64,000 bases of DNA from Helianthus annuus (lineage: Eukaryota > Streptophyta > Magnoliopsida > Asterales > Asteraceae). Below the pieces are notes generated by a model, which was not told the DNA's origin, made no database searches, and worked only from the letters and a program-made list of their open reading frames with translations. Each line of letters begins with the position of its first letter. Positions within the stretch are counted from its first letter, which is position 1. Shown here piece after piece: positions 1-10,538 of this stretch. The stretch spans positions 82,462,664 through 82,526,663 of the forward strand of contig NC_035434.2 in NCBI RefSeq assembly GCF_002127325.2. Direction: 5' to 3'. A program made the position numbers and the translations under genes.

Positions 1-73
1 CGACAATGTTAAAGCTAGAAAATCAAATGCAACCGGAAATGTTTATAATATGGTTTGTGATTTTCTTCTACAG

Positions 74-3000
74 TCCAGGGCAAATGGATTAAGTCTGCTA
101 ACTGGAATACAATTGTGGATCCCTTAAATGGAGAATCATTTATCAAAGTTTCAGAGGTAGATGAAAGTGGAATCAAGGTATGTATGTATCTTGAATGTAT
201 TATTATATCAAATTGGCATATTTCCGTATGAGATCCGCTCTTTTGTTCAGCCTGGTATCATTGGTTGGATTATAACATATTTGTTGTTGACTCATTATGC
301 AGCCTTTTGTAGAGAGCTTGTCCAAGTGTCCCAAACATGGAATGCACAACCCGTTTAAATCCCCAGAAAGGTTTGTCTGATTTTATGCATTTATATTGCC
401 TATGATATTGGTATCAAACTATCAATACAACCCATTTTTTCCAGGTACCTTTTGTATGGAGATATATCTTCAAAGGCTGGTCATATGCTTTCCTTGCCTG
501 AGGTATTGAGAAAAACACAAACGCCTCCAATGGTTTTTGACTACTTGTTAAGCATGACATTAGTTTATTTTTTTTTTCCCTTTCAGGTCTCCGATTTCTT
601 TGCTAAGCTGATACAGAGAGTAGCACCTAAGAGTTACCAGCAGGCTCTCGGTGAAGTTTATGTTACGGGAAAGTTTCTAGAGAACTTCTCTGGTGATCAG
701 GTACGTGATTGTTAGATACAGTTTGAAGATTTGCTACTGTCATTTTAACCCAAATTCAAATGGTTAATATGATATCATCTATGATGCTGTTTTCTGTGAT
801 TATTATTTTATGAGTTAGATGGATATTGATTCCAAAGTAAACATTTTTGCATGTTTGACAGGTACGTTTCCTGGCAAGGTCCTTTGGAGTTCCTGGGAAT
901 CATCTTGGGCAGCAAAGTCATGGTTTCCGTTGGCCGTATGGACCCGTAAGATTTCATTCACTTTATTATAGTTTAATATATCATATAGATGGACTTTGAA
1001 GATTAAAACACATGCAAGTCATATGCTTTCCTTGCAAGTCACATTCTGTTTCCCCACAATTTTTTAAACATTCGTAACTTTTTTATACGTCATTTGTTTT
1101 TGGAAAAATTATACCATAAAATCGAGTGTCTTTTTATCTTAATTATGAGTACCCTATTGTTATACTTTTCCCCAAAAAAGGGTCGTATTATTGGCACACT
1201 TGAATCACACCTTCAATACGGGTCGTATAGGCCTATACGGGTCGTATTGCTTTTTCAATTTCCAATAAAGACTGATGTGTCAGATTTTGTCTATTTGACT
1301 GGACCTATACGGGTCGTATTGGTTGAGTGTTTTTTTTTTTTACAAATTTTTTTATACATTTGTTTATGGTTTTAATAAAGTTTTCTAACAAAATATTTAT
1401 TTTTTTAATAAAAACTTCCTTATTTTTTTTAAGAATACCATGTACAATGTAGTAAGTATAGTATAGGTGAGGTATAGGTCCCTTTATGCCCTTCCCCAAT
1501 TTTCTTTTGCCTGAAACAAATCTCAACCCTCCAAATCTAAAGATCAATAGCCTAAAATCCTTCTTACCCTTCTTATTTATTTGGCCCTTTGTATTTGATC
1601 CTAATCCTCATTATACAAGCGTAAGCTATCGATGGTTTTTATCTAATTCTTATACGTTGTTATTTAGTAGTACACATTTTTGAATGTATATAATTATATA
1701 AGCATATCAAGGTAGGGTCCTTGCTTCAGTGTTATCTGTGCATGATCAGCTTTGATTTTTTTTCACCTTAAAGCATACTTAATTATGTAATATTACCTCT
1801 AATCATGCAAACATTTTTTTAATCAGGTGGCAGTGATTACCCCATTTAATTTCCCTCTAGAGATTCCTCTACTTCAGTTGATGGGAGCACTTTACATGGG
1901 AAACAAGCCTGTTCTTAAGGTTGATAGCAAGGTGCGTTCTAAGTTGGATACACTGGCTAATGTTTCAAAATATTAGAGTTTTGCTCTAAGCACCTTTATT
2001 ATCATACACACACACACACACACACACACGGATCATTTCAGAACCATAAATATTTACAGAACTCACAGAACTCCTAATAAACAATCTTTTTATTTACATA
2101 TTTTTATGTTTAGGATAATTTTATCATTTATTATGTGTATTTTTGTGATTGCATACATGTTAAGAGTAATTTTAGTTATGACACATATATATAATTTGGC
2201 TATTTCACATATGTGAACTACTTTTAACATGTATGTAATCAAAGAAATACATATAATAGATGATAAAAAGATCCTAAATACAAAAAAACATATATAAAAT
2301 GATTGTTTATTAGGAGTTCTGAAAGTCCTGTAGTTATTTAGAGTTCTGAAATGAACCCAACCCTATGTGTGTGTATAGGGGAGGGTTATCTTGAGAACGC
2401 TAAATATTGCGAGAACCGTGAGAACGAATAAAAAAACCAATCAAAACCATTTTTTTAATACAAACGCCATTGTAATTAAAAACAACATCAAAAACAGAAT
2501 TTACAACATAAAATAGTTCATTTCTTCTCTCAAAATCACTCTTATTAGATTTTTACCATATGTAAATATAACATATTTACACGTGTAAATGGCAAACTTA
2601 CACATGTGTAAATTTTCTTTATTTACGAATTCAAGTAAATTTAAATGTATAAATTTAATTTTTAACATTGTATTCGAATAATAATACAAGTGTATAAAAA
2701 TTTTTGAATTTGAATTGCTTTTAACCAAGTTCTCGTAATTTTTCAATTCTTTCTCACGATTATCACAATATTTAGCGTTCTGATTTAAACCTTCCCCTCC
2801 TCAGACTCTACCAATAGCGTTGCTATAGGTGGGATTATACTGGGTATGATTGATGATTGATTTAAACCTTCCCCTATATATATATATATGAAGTCTTTTA
2901 TTATCATACAATGTTGCATTTTTCTAGGTATGCATTGTTATGGAGCAAATGCTTCGCTTGCTCCATGACTGTGGGATGCCTATTGATGATGTCGATTTCA

Positions 3001-5820
3001 TCAATTCTGATGGAAAAACAATGAACAAGCTACTGCTCGAGGTGGTTCCATTTTCAGTTTCGGATAATTATTTGGAGGAAATTATATTTTAATAATAGTA
3101 TGTATTCAGGGAAAACCACGGATGACTCTCTTCACTGGTAGCTCAAGAGTGGCAGACAAGTTGGCTTATGACCTAAATGGTAGAATCAAGTTAGAAGATG
3201 CTGGATTTGACTGGAAAATCCTTGGCCCTGATGTTCAAGAGGTACATGAATATTTTTATACACTTTGGGCGGCTTTCTATGTGTTTTTTCTGTTTATCTC
3301 TTTTATCTAAGTTGTCAATGTAACCTATTTAGTCCACTAGAGAAATAATGTAACCCAAGTTGACTTCATTTATTTGTAAGTAAGTGAGTAGATAGTGGTA
3401 AAGTGCTAAGTCTAAACCACAAAATGTTGAACTTTCTGTATTTACTTTTTTGTTGACAACTTGAGTATTTTTCATTGATTGTCAGGTGGATTATGTTTCT
3501 TGGGTTTGCGATCAGGATGCATACGCATGCAGTGGTCAAAAATGCTCAGCACAATCTATGCTTTTCATGCATGAGGTTAGTAGCCACATGATCTCATTAA
3601 CCCCCCCCCCCCCCCCCCCCCCCAACCAACCCTAAAACTGTGGGAAAAGTTCAAAAAGGAAATTATCATGGACAATCGCACACATGTGTGAATGCAAATT
3701 TACTTAATGTTTTCTTACTCGAACGGGTATTTTATAAACATTAAGTAGTTAGTGTTAAAATTTAAATGTAATTTCTTTTTGGGACAAAGTGATTGCAAAG
3801 TGGATCCTTCTAGAGCTCTTTAACTTGTTACTATTTTTCCAACTCTCTTAATAACCAATTATACGTAGAATTGGAGCAAAACATCACTCTTGAGTCAACT
3901 TACTGACCTTGCTGCAAGGAGGAAGCTTGAAGACCTGACCATCGGCCCAGTTCTTACCGTAAGTGGGCCTACTTTTCTTTACTCAACTTGGGGAAATCGT
4001 TGTAACATGAAATTTATTTGTTTGATGCAGGTTACAACAGAAGCTATGTTAGATCACATGAAGAAATTGCTACAGATTCCTGGATCCAAGCTGCTTTTTG
4101 GCGGTGAAGAGTTGAAGAACCATTCTATTCCTTCCGTATATGGGGCTATAAAACCAACAGCTGTTTTTGTTCCAATTGAAGAAATACTCAAGGGTGAAAA
4201 TTATGAACTTGTTACAAAAGAAATATTTGGACCCTTTCAGGTATGCTAGCAGAGTCTTATTATAATCTAATAAATTTAGTGGCACTTTTGACCCATTTAC
4301 GTTTGATTGGGTCAATTTGTGTAATCATCTTATCTCCAAATCAAAATGTTTACCCTAAACTGGAAATGGATTGAAAGTCGACACCGTTTACTATTCATGT
4401 ACAAAATGCCAAAGTTGGATTCATAGTTAGTTAATGCACTAGTATTATTATAAACAAGTGGACGAATAATTGTTTGCCTTTATTAAATTGAACTTTTCAA
4501 AATTTCGGTTGGTGTATGACTGTTCCATTTTTTTCACTCAGATTATCACAGAGTACAAAGACAATCAACTCGAGCTGGTGTTGGATGCCCTTGAGAAGAT
4601 GCATGCACATTTAACAGCTGCCGTGGTTTCCAGTGATCCGTTATTTATTCAGGTGTCACCAATGTTCTCTTATCTATCTTATATATTGTTTTTATTCCGA
4701 AATATGAAATTGTTTGTTTTTCTGCTATGCCTTCTCTCCGTTTTTTCATGGTATGCATGCTTTTGGACTTCCTGATGTTTGGAAGGAAAATTCACGACAT
4801 CTTCTAGTTTGCAAGGGCAAATGCTACTACAGATCATAAGTAGCTTGACCCGTGTTAAATCTGTAACTAATAACTCTGTATGCATAATTTTCTAAAAAAA
4901 GTGGCAGAATGGGCGAGTTGGATAGGCAGTCAAAATGGACCGCTTTTAGTGTGGATCCATTTGGAATGACTTGTTAACATCTTTTTTATTTCAAGAATAA
5001 TGGATGTATTATTATAAAGTTGAAATAACATTTGAGTTTATTGAATTTGATGGTTGCAGGAGGTTGTTGGGAAAACAGTGAATGGAACCACTTATGCTGG
5101 ACTTAGAGCAAGAACCACAGGGGCACCACAGAATCACTGGTCAGTACCATGAAACAAACTCCACTTTTTTTTTTTTTCAACATAATTTGATTTCATTATT
5201 ATACCTATTTTTTTACCAGCATTCTCATAAACTACATGTTCTAGGAGTGAACAATTTTGGACAAAATATGGCGTATTCTTTTGTGGCATTTCCATAAAAA
5301 AATATGGCAAAATGGGCAGGTCACTTGGGTTGGGTAATGTGTCATCGTTCAAGACAGGTTTACCCAAAAAAACTTTTTTTTTTTTCCCAAAATTATAGAT
5401 TCTTTATGAATAATTATATTATGTCTAATTAGAAAAATATTCTATTCAGTAGTAACTTATTTTTCTGAATGAAATTATGATTTAGGAGATTTATGCAAAA
5501 GCTTTAACATGTTACCTGTGAACTCGTTTTTTGTTTTTACTCTTTCTGTTTGACATGTTAGAGATAAAAGCATAAGTACATGATAAAAGCATAATTCATT
5601 ACAAGTACATGGGTCGAAATTGACACCTTTACATATGTTTATTTTGAAAGAAAGTTAATATTTGGGGTTGTGATGAAACAGGTTTGGGCCGGCCGGAGAT
5701 CCAAGAGGAGCAGGAATAGGAACTCCAGAAGCTATAAAACTGGTGTGGTCATGCCATAGAGAGGTCATTTACGACTTCGGTCCAGTCCCACAACAATGGA
5801 AACTCCCACCTTCTACTTGA
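74..5820 (+). CDS. ALDH12A1: Delta-1-pyrroline-5-carboxylate dehydrogenase, ALDH12 family (3' part of gene)
   Basis: Encodes the mitochondrial enzyme that oxidises pyrroline-5-carboxylate/glutamate semialdehyde to glutamate with NAD+, the second step of proline degradation. I trace 14 GT-AG exons: 74-177, 303-370, 445-502, 587-700, 862-945, 1827-1931, 2928-3041, 3110-3241, 3486-3575, 3869-3958, 4031-4240, 4542-4652, 5060-5139 and 5682-5820 (TGA). They sum to 1499 nt in one continuous frame, 498 residues, starting in the middle of a codon. The family is about 550-560 residues, so roughly the first 55-60 codons, including the mitochondrial presequence, lie upstream of the window. Visible motifs are the catalytic cysteine in SGQKCSAQS (exon 9), TLFTGSSRVA near the cofactor region (exon 8), KEIFGPFQ (exon 11) and the C-terminal FGPAGDPRGAGIGTPEAIK. 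Wording across the exons matches plant ALDH12 as I know it. No frameshift or internal stop was seen. Bases 1-73 are the end of the preceding intron. Confidence 0.96.
946..1826. other. P5CDH intron 5 with repeat material
   Basis: An 881-bp, AT-rich intron. It contains the CGTATAGGCCTATACG palindrome cluster (annotated separately), homopolymer T/A tracts, and near 1556-1612 a stretch containing CTTTGTATTTGATCCTAATCC. That string recurs at 19000-19024 beside the fold-back element, also preceded by an ATCCTTCTTAC motif. No coding potential recognised. Confidence 0.6.
1211..1321. repeat. Palindromic repeat cluster with CGTATAGGCCTATACG core
   Basis: A perfect 16-bp palindrome lies at 1224-1239. 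It is flanked so that ATACGGGTCGTAT occurs as an overlapping direct repeat (about 1217-1229 and 1234-1246). A further half copy (CCTATACGGGTCGTATT) sits at 1304-1320. The same 16-bp core occurs twice more at 6331-6440 downstream of the gene with different flanks, so this is a small repeat family. Identity of the parent element is unknown. Confidence 0.7.
1996..2029. repeat. (CA)n microsatellite
   Basis: An alternating AC/CA tract sits in intron 6 of the P5CDH gene, directly against the left end of a fold-back element. Confidence 0.9.
2030..2357. mobile_element. Fold-back MITE in P5CDH intron 6
   Basis: The two ends are inverted copies. GATCATTTCAGAACCATAAA at the left matches the complement of the right end (TTTAGAGTTCTGAAATGAACC), and the pairing continues inward through the complement of AGGAGTTCTG and GATTGTTTATTAG. 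The interior is AT-rich and non-coding. The left boundary abuts a CA microsatellite, so a target duplication cannot be read with confidence. Confidence 0.65.
2378..2797. mobile_element. Second MITE in intron 6, GGGGAAGGTT-type inverted ends
   Basis: The left end GGGGAGGGTTATCTTGAGAA then CGCTAAATATTG mirrors the right end, whose complement reads GGGGAAGGTTTAAATCAGAA then CGCTAAATATTG and GTGAGAA. The terminal inverted repeats are about 45 bp. The outermost right end (GATTTAAACCTTCCCCT) occurs again at about 2857-2873 with about 60 bp between, suggesting a partial second copy or a duplicated terminus. The interior is AT-rich and non-coding. Confidence 0.65.
3600..3623. repeat. Poly-C tract in P5CDH intron 9
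   Basis: An uninterrupted run of about 23 C residues. Its exact length is uncertain because such runs are prone to sequencing and assembly error. Confidence 0.8.
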
Positions 5821-6327
5821 ACTCAACTCACATGTGGCAGTAAAACCAAGAGTAAAAGTAGTTAGGCTACTGGTATGAGTTTAGTATTTTAAGTATTGGG
5901 ATTGGTCGAGTTGTATACACCAATGCTGCAAACATCAAGACTAGATTTTTCTAATAAAACACCACCCAACTAGGCTTTATGTTCCATATTCTTCCCATAA
6001 AACATGTTGGACCTACAACTAATACTAGAAAACGGTCAACATTTAACGAATCTTAACCCTTAGTGGGTTTAGGTAAGTTTCCACAAATGGATTTAGCTAA
6101 AGCCTAAATGGGTTATTTTCGGTTCAACTTGACAGATTCAAGGCCAGAGTGTTTGTTTTTACTCAATTTAGAGGGTATTTATATCTATAGTGTAAGGTTT
6201 AAATACAAAGGCTTGTTATCCTACAAAGTGTAGGAAGGACTTTGAACCCTTGAGTATTTAAATCAATGGTTGAGATGATGTAAGTTGTTACATCAACTTT
6301 TCAAGAGATTCTATTCGCACACAAAAG
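5821..6327. other. P5CDH 3' UTR and intergenic spacer
   Basis: The stretch after the stop codon carries a canonical AATAAA at 5953-5958 that could serve polyadenylation. The rest is AT-rich spacer with no recognised gene or RNA. Confidence 0.5.
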
Positions 6328-6440
6328 CATCGTATAGGCCTATACGATGCGTATTGAAAAAGTAAAAAACATGACAGACTGACAGGTGTTGTCTGGCGGC
6401 TGACATAATACGCATCGTATAGGCCTATACGATGCGTATT
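6328..6440. repeat. Pair of long perfect palindromes (24 bp and 34 bp)
   Basis: Bases 6328-6351 form a perfect 24-bp palindrome and 6407-6440 a perfect 34-bp palindrome. Both are centred on AGGCCT with the core CGTATAGGCCTATACG. They are separated by about 55 bp of unrelated sequence. The same core occurs in intron 5 of the P5CDH gene at 1224-1239. Confidence 0.85.
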
Positions 6441-6542
6441 AAGGCACTGATTTTGAAGTTTATTTTTGGTGTGTTGTGTTGGGTTTTTGGTGTTTTGGGT
6501 TTGTTATTGGTGTTTATTATTGGTTATTCTTGTTTTAATGAG

Positions 6543-6725
6543 TTTTAAAATCTTTATCATTTTTTTATCGTTAAGTATCGTATTATAGTGTATCGTATCG
6601 TATCACATCTTTATTATTTTTATATCGTTAAGTATCGTATTATAGCGTATCGTGTCGTATCATATCGTATCACATCTTTATTATTTTTATATCGTGTCGT
6701 ATCGTATTACATTTTTAACTTAACA
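6543..6725. repeat. TATCGTAT-rich irregular tandem repeat
   Basis: Repeated phrases TATCGTTAAGTATCGTATTA, TCACATCTTTATTATTTTTA and TATCGTATCGTATCA recur three to four times with a period of roughly 60 bp. Short reading frames here are by-products of the repeat. Confidence 0.7.
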
Positions 6726-6852
6726 TCGTATTATAGATTGTACGTAACCAAGCATACCAATCTAAACAGTTAAAATAAACAATCACAAATACAAATAAAC
6801 TGTAACTACAAATTTAATTACATAATAAGTTTGTACATACACAGGACATTGT

Positions 6853-7317
6853 TCAAAATACATAAACCGTCAAAATACAAGAAAAGTACAACGATCCTAA
6901 ACCTATGGATCCTGAGTGGTGCCTGAGGGCCCCGCCCCCTGAGTGCCTGAGGTCCCCCGCCCCCTGATCCGCGTCCTCTCCAGGGACAGGCAACAACGGC
7001 GGTATCGGCAATGGCTGCTCACCACGCGCCATGGCTGCCTGTATATCGCCCTGGATCGCCCGCATGATAAGACGCTCCATATGCCGGTGAGCAGTGTCCA
7101 TCCGCGCCTCCAACCGATGTAACGCACGTGCCACAGCTGGATCGAGCTCGTCGTCGAGTACGTGCTGGGGTACTGAGGCACCCCATGTGGCTGCGGCTCT
7201 GGTGGCGGAGCACCTATCGGAAATGGAGGCTGCTGCGGCTCCGATGGGTCAGCGTGGTCACCATCATCGTCATCGAAGGAGGAGTCGTCGTCGTCCTCTG
7301 CGGCATCGTCGTCACGG
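6853..7317 (-). pseudogene. Frameshifted remnant of a transposon-type coding sequence
   Basis: Reading the minus strand from about 7317, an acidic run ([15 protein letters not shown]) leads to a Pro-rich stretch ([20 protein letters not shown]). Then, after a one-frame shift near 7150, comes VLDDELDPAVARALHRLEAR and MDTAHRHMERLIMRAIQGDI, an alpha-helical segment. This style is common in gag-like or accessory proteins of plant transposable elements, but I cannot name the family. The frame change and the abrupt join to copia sequence at about 7318 show it is a broken piece. Confidence 0.45.
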
Positions 7318-8403
7318 GCATGGTACAATGAACTCACTTCATTTCTTCACCACTTTGGTTTTAAGAAATGCCTCTCTGATGCTTCTCTCTTTGTATACAA
7401 TCACAATGGTACCACTGCCTACTTACTTGTCTACGTTGATGACATTGTCCTAACCGGAAACAAAAATTCATTTTTGGATACCTTTGTTCGAGCACTAGGA
7501 CATAAGTTTTCTATCAAAGATCTTGGTACTCTTCATCATTTCTTGGGCATTGAAGTCATTCCCACTTCTCATGGTCTATTCCTTTCCCAACATCGACATA
7601 TCCAAGACATTCTCACCTCATTCAAAATGGACGGTGCCAAGGAAGTCCTCACACCCCTTAGCACCTCGGATCCTCTCACCTCATCCGACTCATCACCATC
7701 AGTCGACTCCACTCCATACCGCCAACTTGTTGGCACCTTGCAATACCTTGCATTCACCCGACCCGACATCTCCTTTGCTGTTAATAAACTATCCCAATTC
7801 ATGCATTCTCCAAAACAGTCACATTGGCAAGCTCTCAAAAGGGTTCTCCGCTATTTAAAAGGAACGGTGCATTATGGATTGTTCTTAAAACGCCATTCAC
7901 CACTACACTTACAAGCCTTCTCCGACTCAGACTAGGGTGGTATACACGATGGGGGACGGTCCACAACCGCCTACTTACTAAACCTTGGACCCAACCTCAT
8001 CTCATGGCGGTCATCAAGACAAAAAACCGTCTCTCGCTCTTCTACCGAAGCTGAATACAAAGCCCTTGCAAATGCCACTGCAAAAGTCTCGTGGTTCAAG
8101 AACCTACTTGCTGAACTAGGGATTAAGCAATCAATGACTCCCACCTTGTTTTGTGACAATACTGGTGCCACCTACCTATGTGCGAATCCGGTCTATCATT
8201 CTCGCATGAAACATGTCGCATTGGACTATCATTTTGTTCGGGAGCAAGTCAACGCCGGCCACCTAAAAGTTCTACATATTATCTCAAAGGACCAACTTGC
8301 GGATCTCCTTACTAAACCGCTTGCAAAGTCTCCGTTTCTATCGTTCAGTTCCAAGATTGGCGTCTCCAATGGATCCTCCATCTTGCGGGGGCGTATTAAC
8401 TAG
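7318..8403 (+). pseudogene. Ty1/copia pol fragment (RT C-terminal part and RNase H), broken
   Basis: The frame opens at AWYNEL (reverse transcriptase finger/palm region) and continues through the catalytic YVDDIV. It then passes [12 protein letters not shown], the connection domain ([20 protein letters not shown]), and the RNase H segments [17 protein letters not shown] and [13 protein letters not shown], ending ILRGRIN. An in-frame TAG at 7933-7935 replaces the tryptophan expected after SDSD, and the following block is degraded. Gag, protease, integrase and most of RT are absent. The architecture resembles Ale/Retrofit-type copia elements. The 5' truncation coincides with the junction to the minus-strand remnant. 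Confidence 0.88.
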
Positions 8404-8620
8404 CGATGATTCTCTCCATTTACTGCATATAATTTGTATTCAATGTTGTTAATTTAGTCAATAAGTCTTGTGTAACCTTTGCTTATTTCCCTCCTTGATT
8501 TATGCCTTGTACTCCTATATAGGAGATTGTAATGCTGTACATTGGGTATCAAACTATAATACTAAAAACCTTTACAGCAACTTTCCTCTTCTCTACATTT
8601 CTCGTATACAAAAAATCATT
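8394..8620 (+). repeat. Degenerate 3' LTR of the copia fragment
   Basis: A polypurine-like GCGGGGGCG lies at the end of the pol frame. It is followed by sequence with LTR character, including TAATTTAGTCAATAAG and a later TCTCGTATACA. The expected TG start seems mutated to TA, and no matching 5' LTR is in the window, so the boundaries are approximate. Confidence 0.4.
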
Positions 8621-8653
8621 TTGAAGAGTCCTTTTAGGTTTGCCAAACACTAA

Positions 8654-9399
8654 GGTGCTGTTTGTTTTTTGCAAGAAGTGCTTCCTGATCTCTTATGTCT
8701 GCGCCTGCAGACTAAGGGCAGACCATTGGGTCTGAAGACTGTTTGTTTTTTGGAAGACCTTTCACTAAAAAAAGTCTGCGAGACCTCTGTTTGGTGCAAA
8801 CATGGTTCAACATCTTCTTGGCTCTGTAGACTTCTTCTTCTTCTTCTCCTCCCACTTCTTCACCCCTTCTCCTCCACCCTATCTCCTCCCCCACCTCGTC
8901 ACTCGCCGGAAACACCCAATCTCCCACCGAAACTTCACCGGATATCCCTTTTTCCAACCCTCTCTTCACCCCTCTCTCCTAGTCTCAAAACAAATCAAAT
9001 TCGATTCCTTGTTCTATCTTTGTTTTTAACTTCGATTCAAACCTGCAACTTCGAGCAGCACCATCGCCGTCGAACTCCTCTCTCTAGCCGTTGTTTCTCT
9101 CTCAACGACCTCTCTCTCTGCGTCGTGTTGGTGGTGGTGGTAGGAGATGGAGTGGATTAGCAGGTTTGATGGGGGTGGTGGAGGTGGTGTGTGGTTTGCA
9201 GATCTGAAGGAGAAGTTGCAGATATGAAGGGTGGGTTTGGGAGAAGAGAAGGTTTGCAGATGTATATGGGGTTTTGAGATAACCAAACACTTTTTTTATT
9301 ACACTTCGTAGACATTTAGTCCACCTTTTCTTATACAGACGTTTACAGATGTGATCCGCAAACTACAGACATTTTGCATCTGAAAAAACAAACACCACC
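8654..9399. mobile_element. Non-autonomous TIR element (GGTGNTGTTTGTTTTTT ends)
   Basis: The left end GGTGCTGTTTGTTTTTTGCA and the complement of the right end GGTGGTGTTTGTTTTTTCAG are terminal inverted repeats of about 17-20 bp, followed by CTGCAGAC/GTCTG-rich subterminal motifs. The interior is CT-rich then GGT-rich and shows no convincing gene, though several open frames cross it. I found no clear target duplication, so the superfamily is undecided (hAT-like is possible). Confidence 0.5.
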
Positions 9400-9571
9400 C
9401 CAAATCTCGGCCTTTTGTAAAAGTCGATAACTTATAAGTTGGGGGTGGAAAAGCTTATACTCTAAATCAAAACACAGACAGATAGACCTGTTGTGTTCTA
9501 TTCTGTTGTGCGCTGGTGTGAAGTATATCTCTGATCCTCCGGTGGGTTGTTGGAAGTTGATCGTAAAGGCG

Positions 9572-10495
9572 ATGGATCATTCATGGCGTCCTCCAGCAGC
9601 AGGTAACAACAACATCTTCTTCTGCCCAATCTGCTCAGTTTCGCACTTTCCGTTTTGCCCCCCTCCCCCGTTGATCGAAAACCCTAGCTTTCATTATTCA
9701 CAACCCCCTTACAATCAACCACCTCCTTTCCCCAATCACCATTATCCCAATCCCAATCCCAATCCACCTACTAACCCTACCTTTCATCATCATCATCATC
9801 ACCCGAGACCTGCTTATGTCGGAATTAAGAGGATGAAAGTTGATCATAACAACAACAGCAGAGGACCCGCGTCTTCTGATAACGAGAGGATATTGAAGTT
9901 GATTCACGATCATGGCAATGCCACTCCTTCTCCTTCTTCTTCTTCTTCTTCTTCTGTTGGTAGTATGGGTATGGGACCCCATCATCCTTCAGATTACACC
10001 ACTAGGCCTAGGCAGCACCCAAATCCTAACTTGTTACCAAATGCTGTTGATTATCATAATTCTCAACCACACTATCATCATTATTGGCCGAATTCCAACC
10101 CATTCGATGGCCAGCCTCCTTCCCCTCCAAAACACCCCTCTTTGTTTCCTCTTACCTCTTCAGCAGATGCTGCACTTTTCCAAAACCCATCATCTCTTTC
10201 TCCTGCACAGGTATAATAAACTTCATTAATAATTATGAGCATGCTTAAACTATATATGTATATTAACCTCAACATTCTGCTTATTAGGACTTTCACATTC
10301 GACAATCTTCATCTGCAAGAGATGTTCAACCACATCCATCGAGGCGTTTTTCTTCAGAGAAGCAACATACTATTGATGCTTCTCACATATTTAAGCAGCC
10401 ACACCGAGCATCTCGTCCCGATCATTTTGTGATAATCCTACGGGGCCTTCCAGGTAGTTTGCTTAATCATTTTGTCATTATCAATTTAAACTTAA

Positions 10496-10538
<43 letters not shown>

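Noticed and set aside
3600..3623. Poly-C run as a functional G-quadruplex
   Set aside because: A single homopolymer in an intron is more likely a slippage or assembly product.
8669..9290. Open frames of 60-163 codons on both strands
   Set aside because: They lie within a TIR element with CT- and GGT-rich interior and show no homology I recognise.
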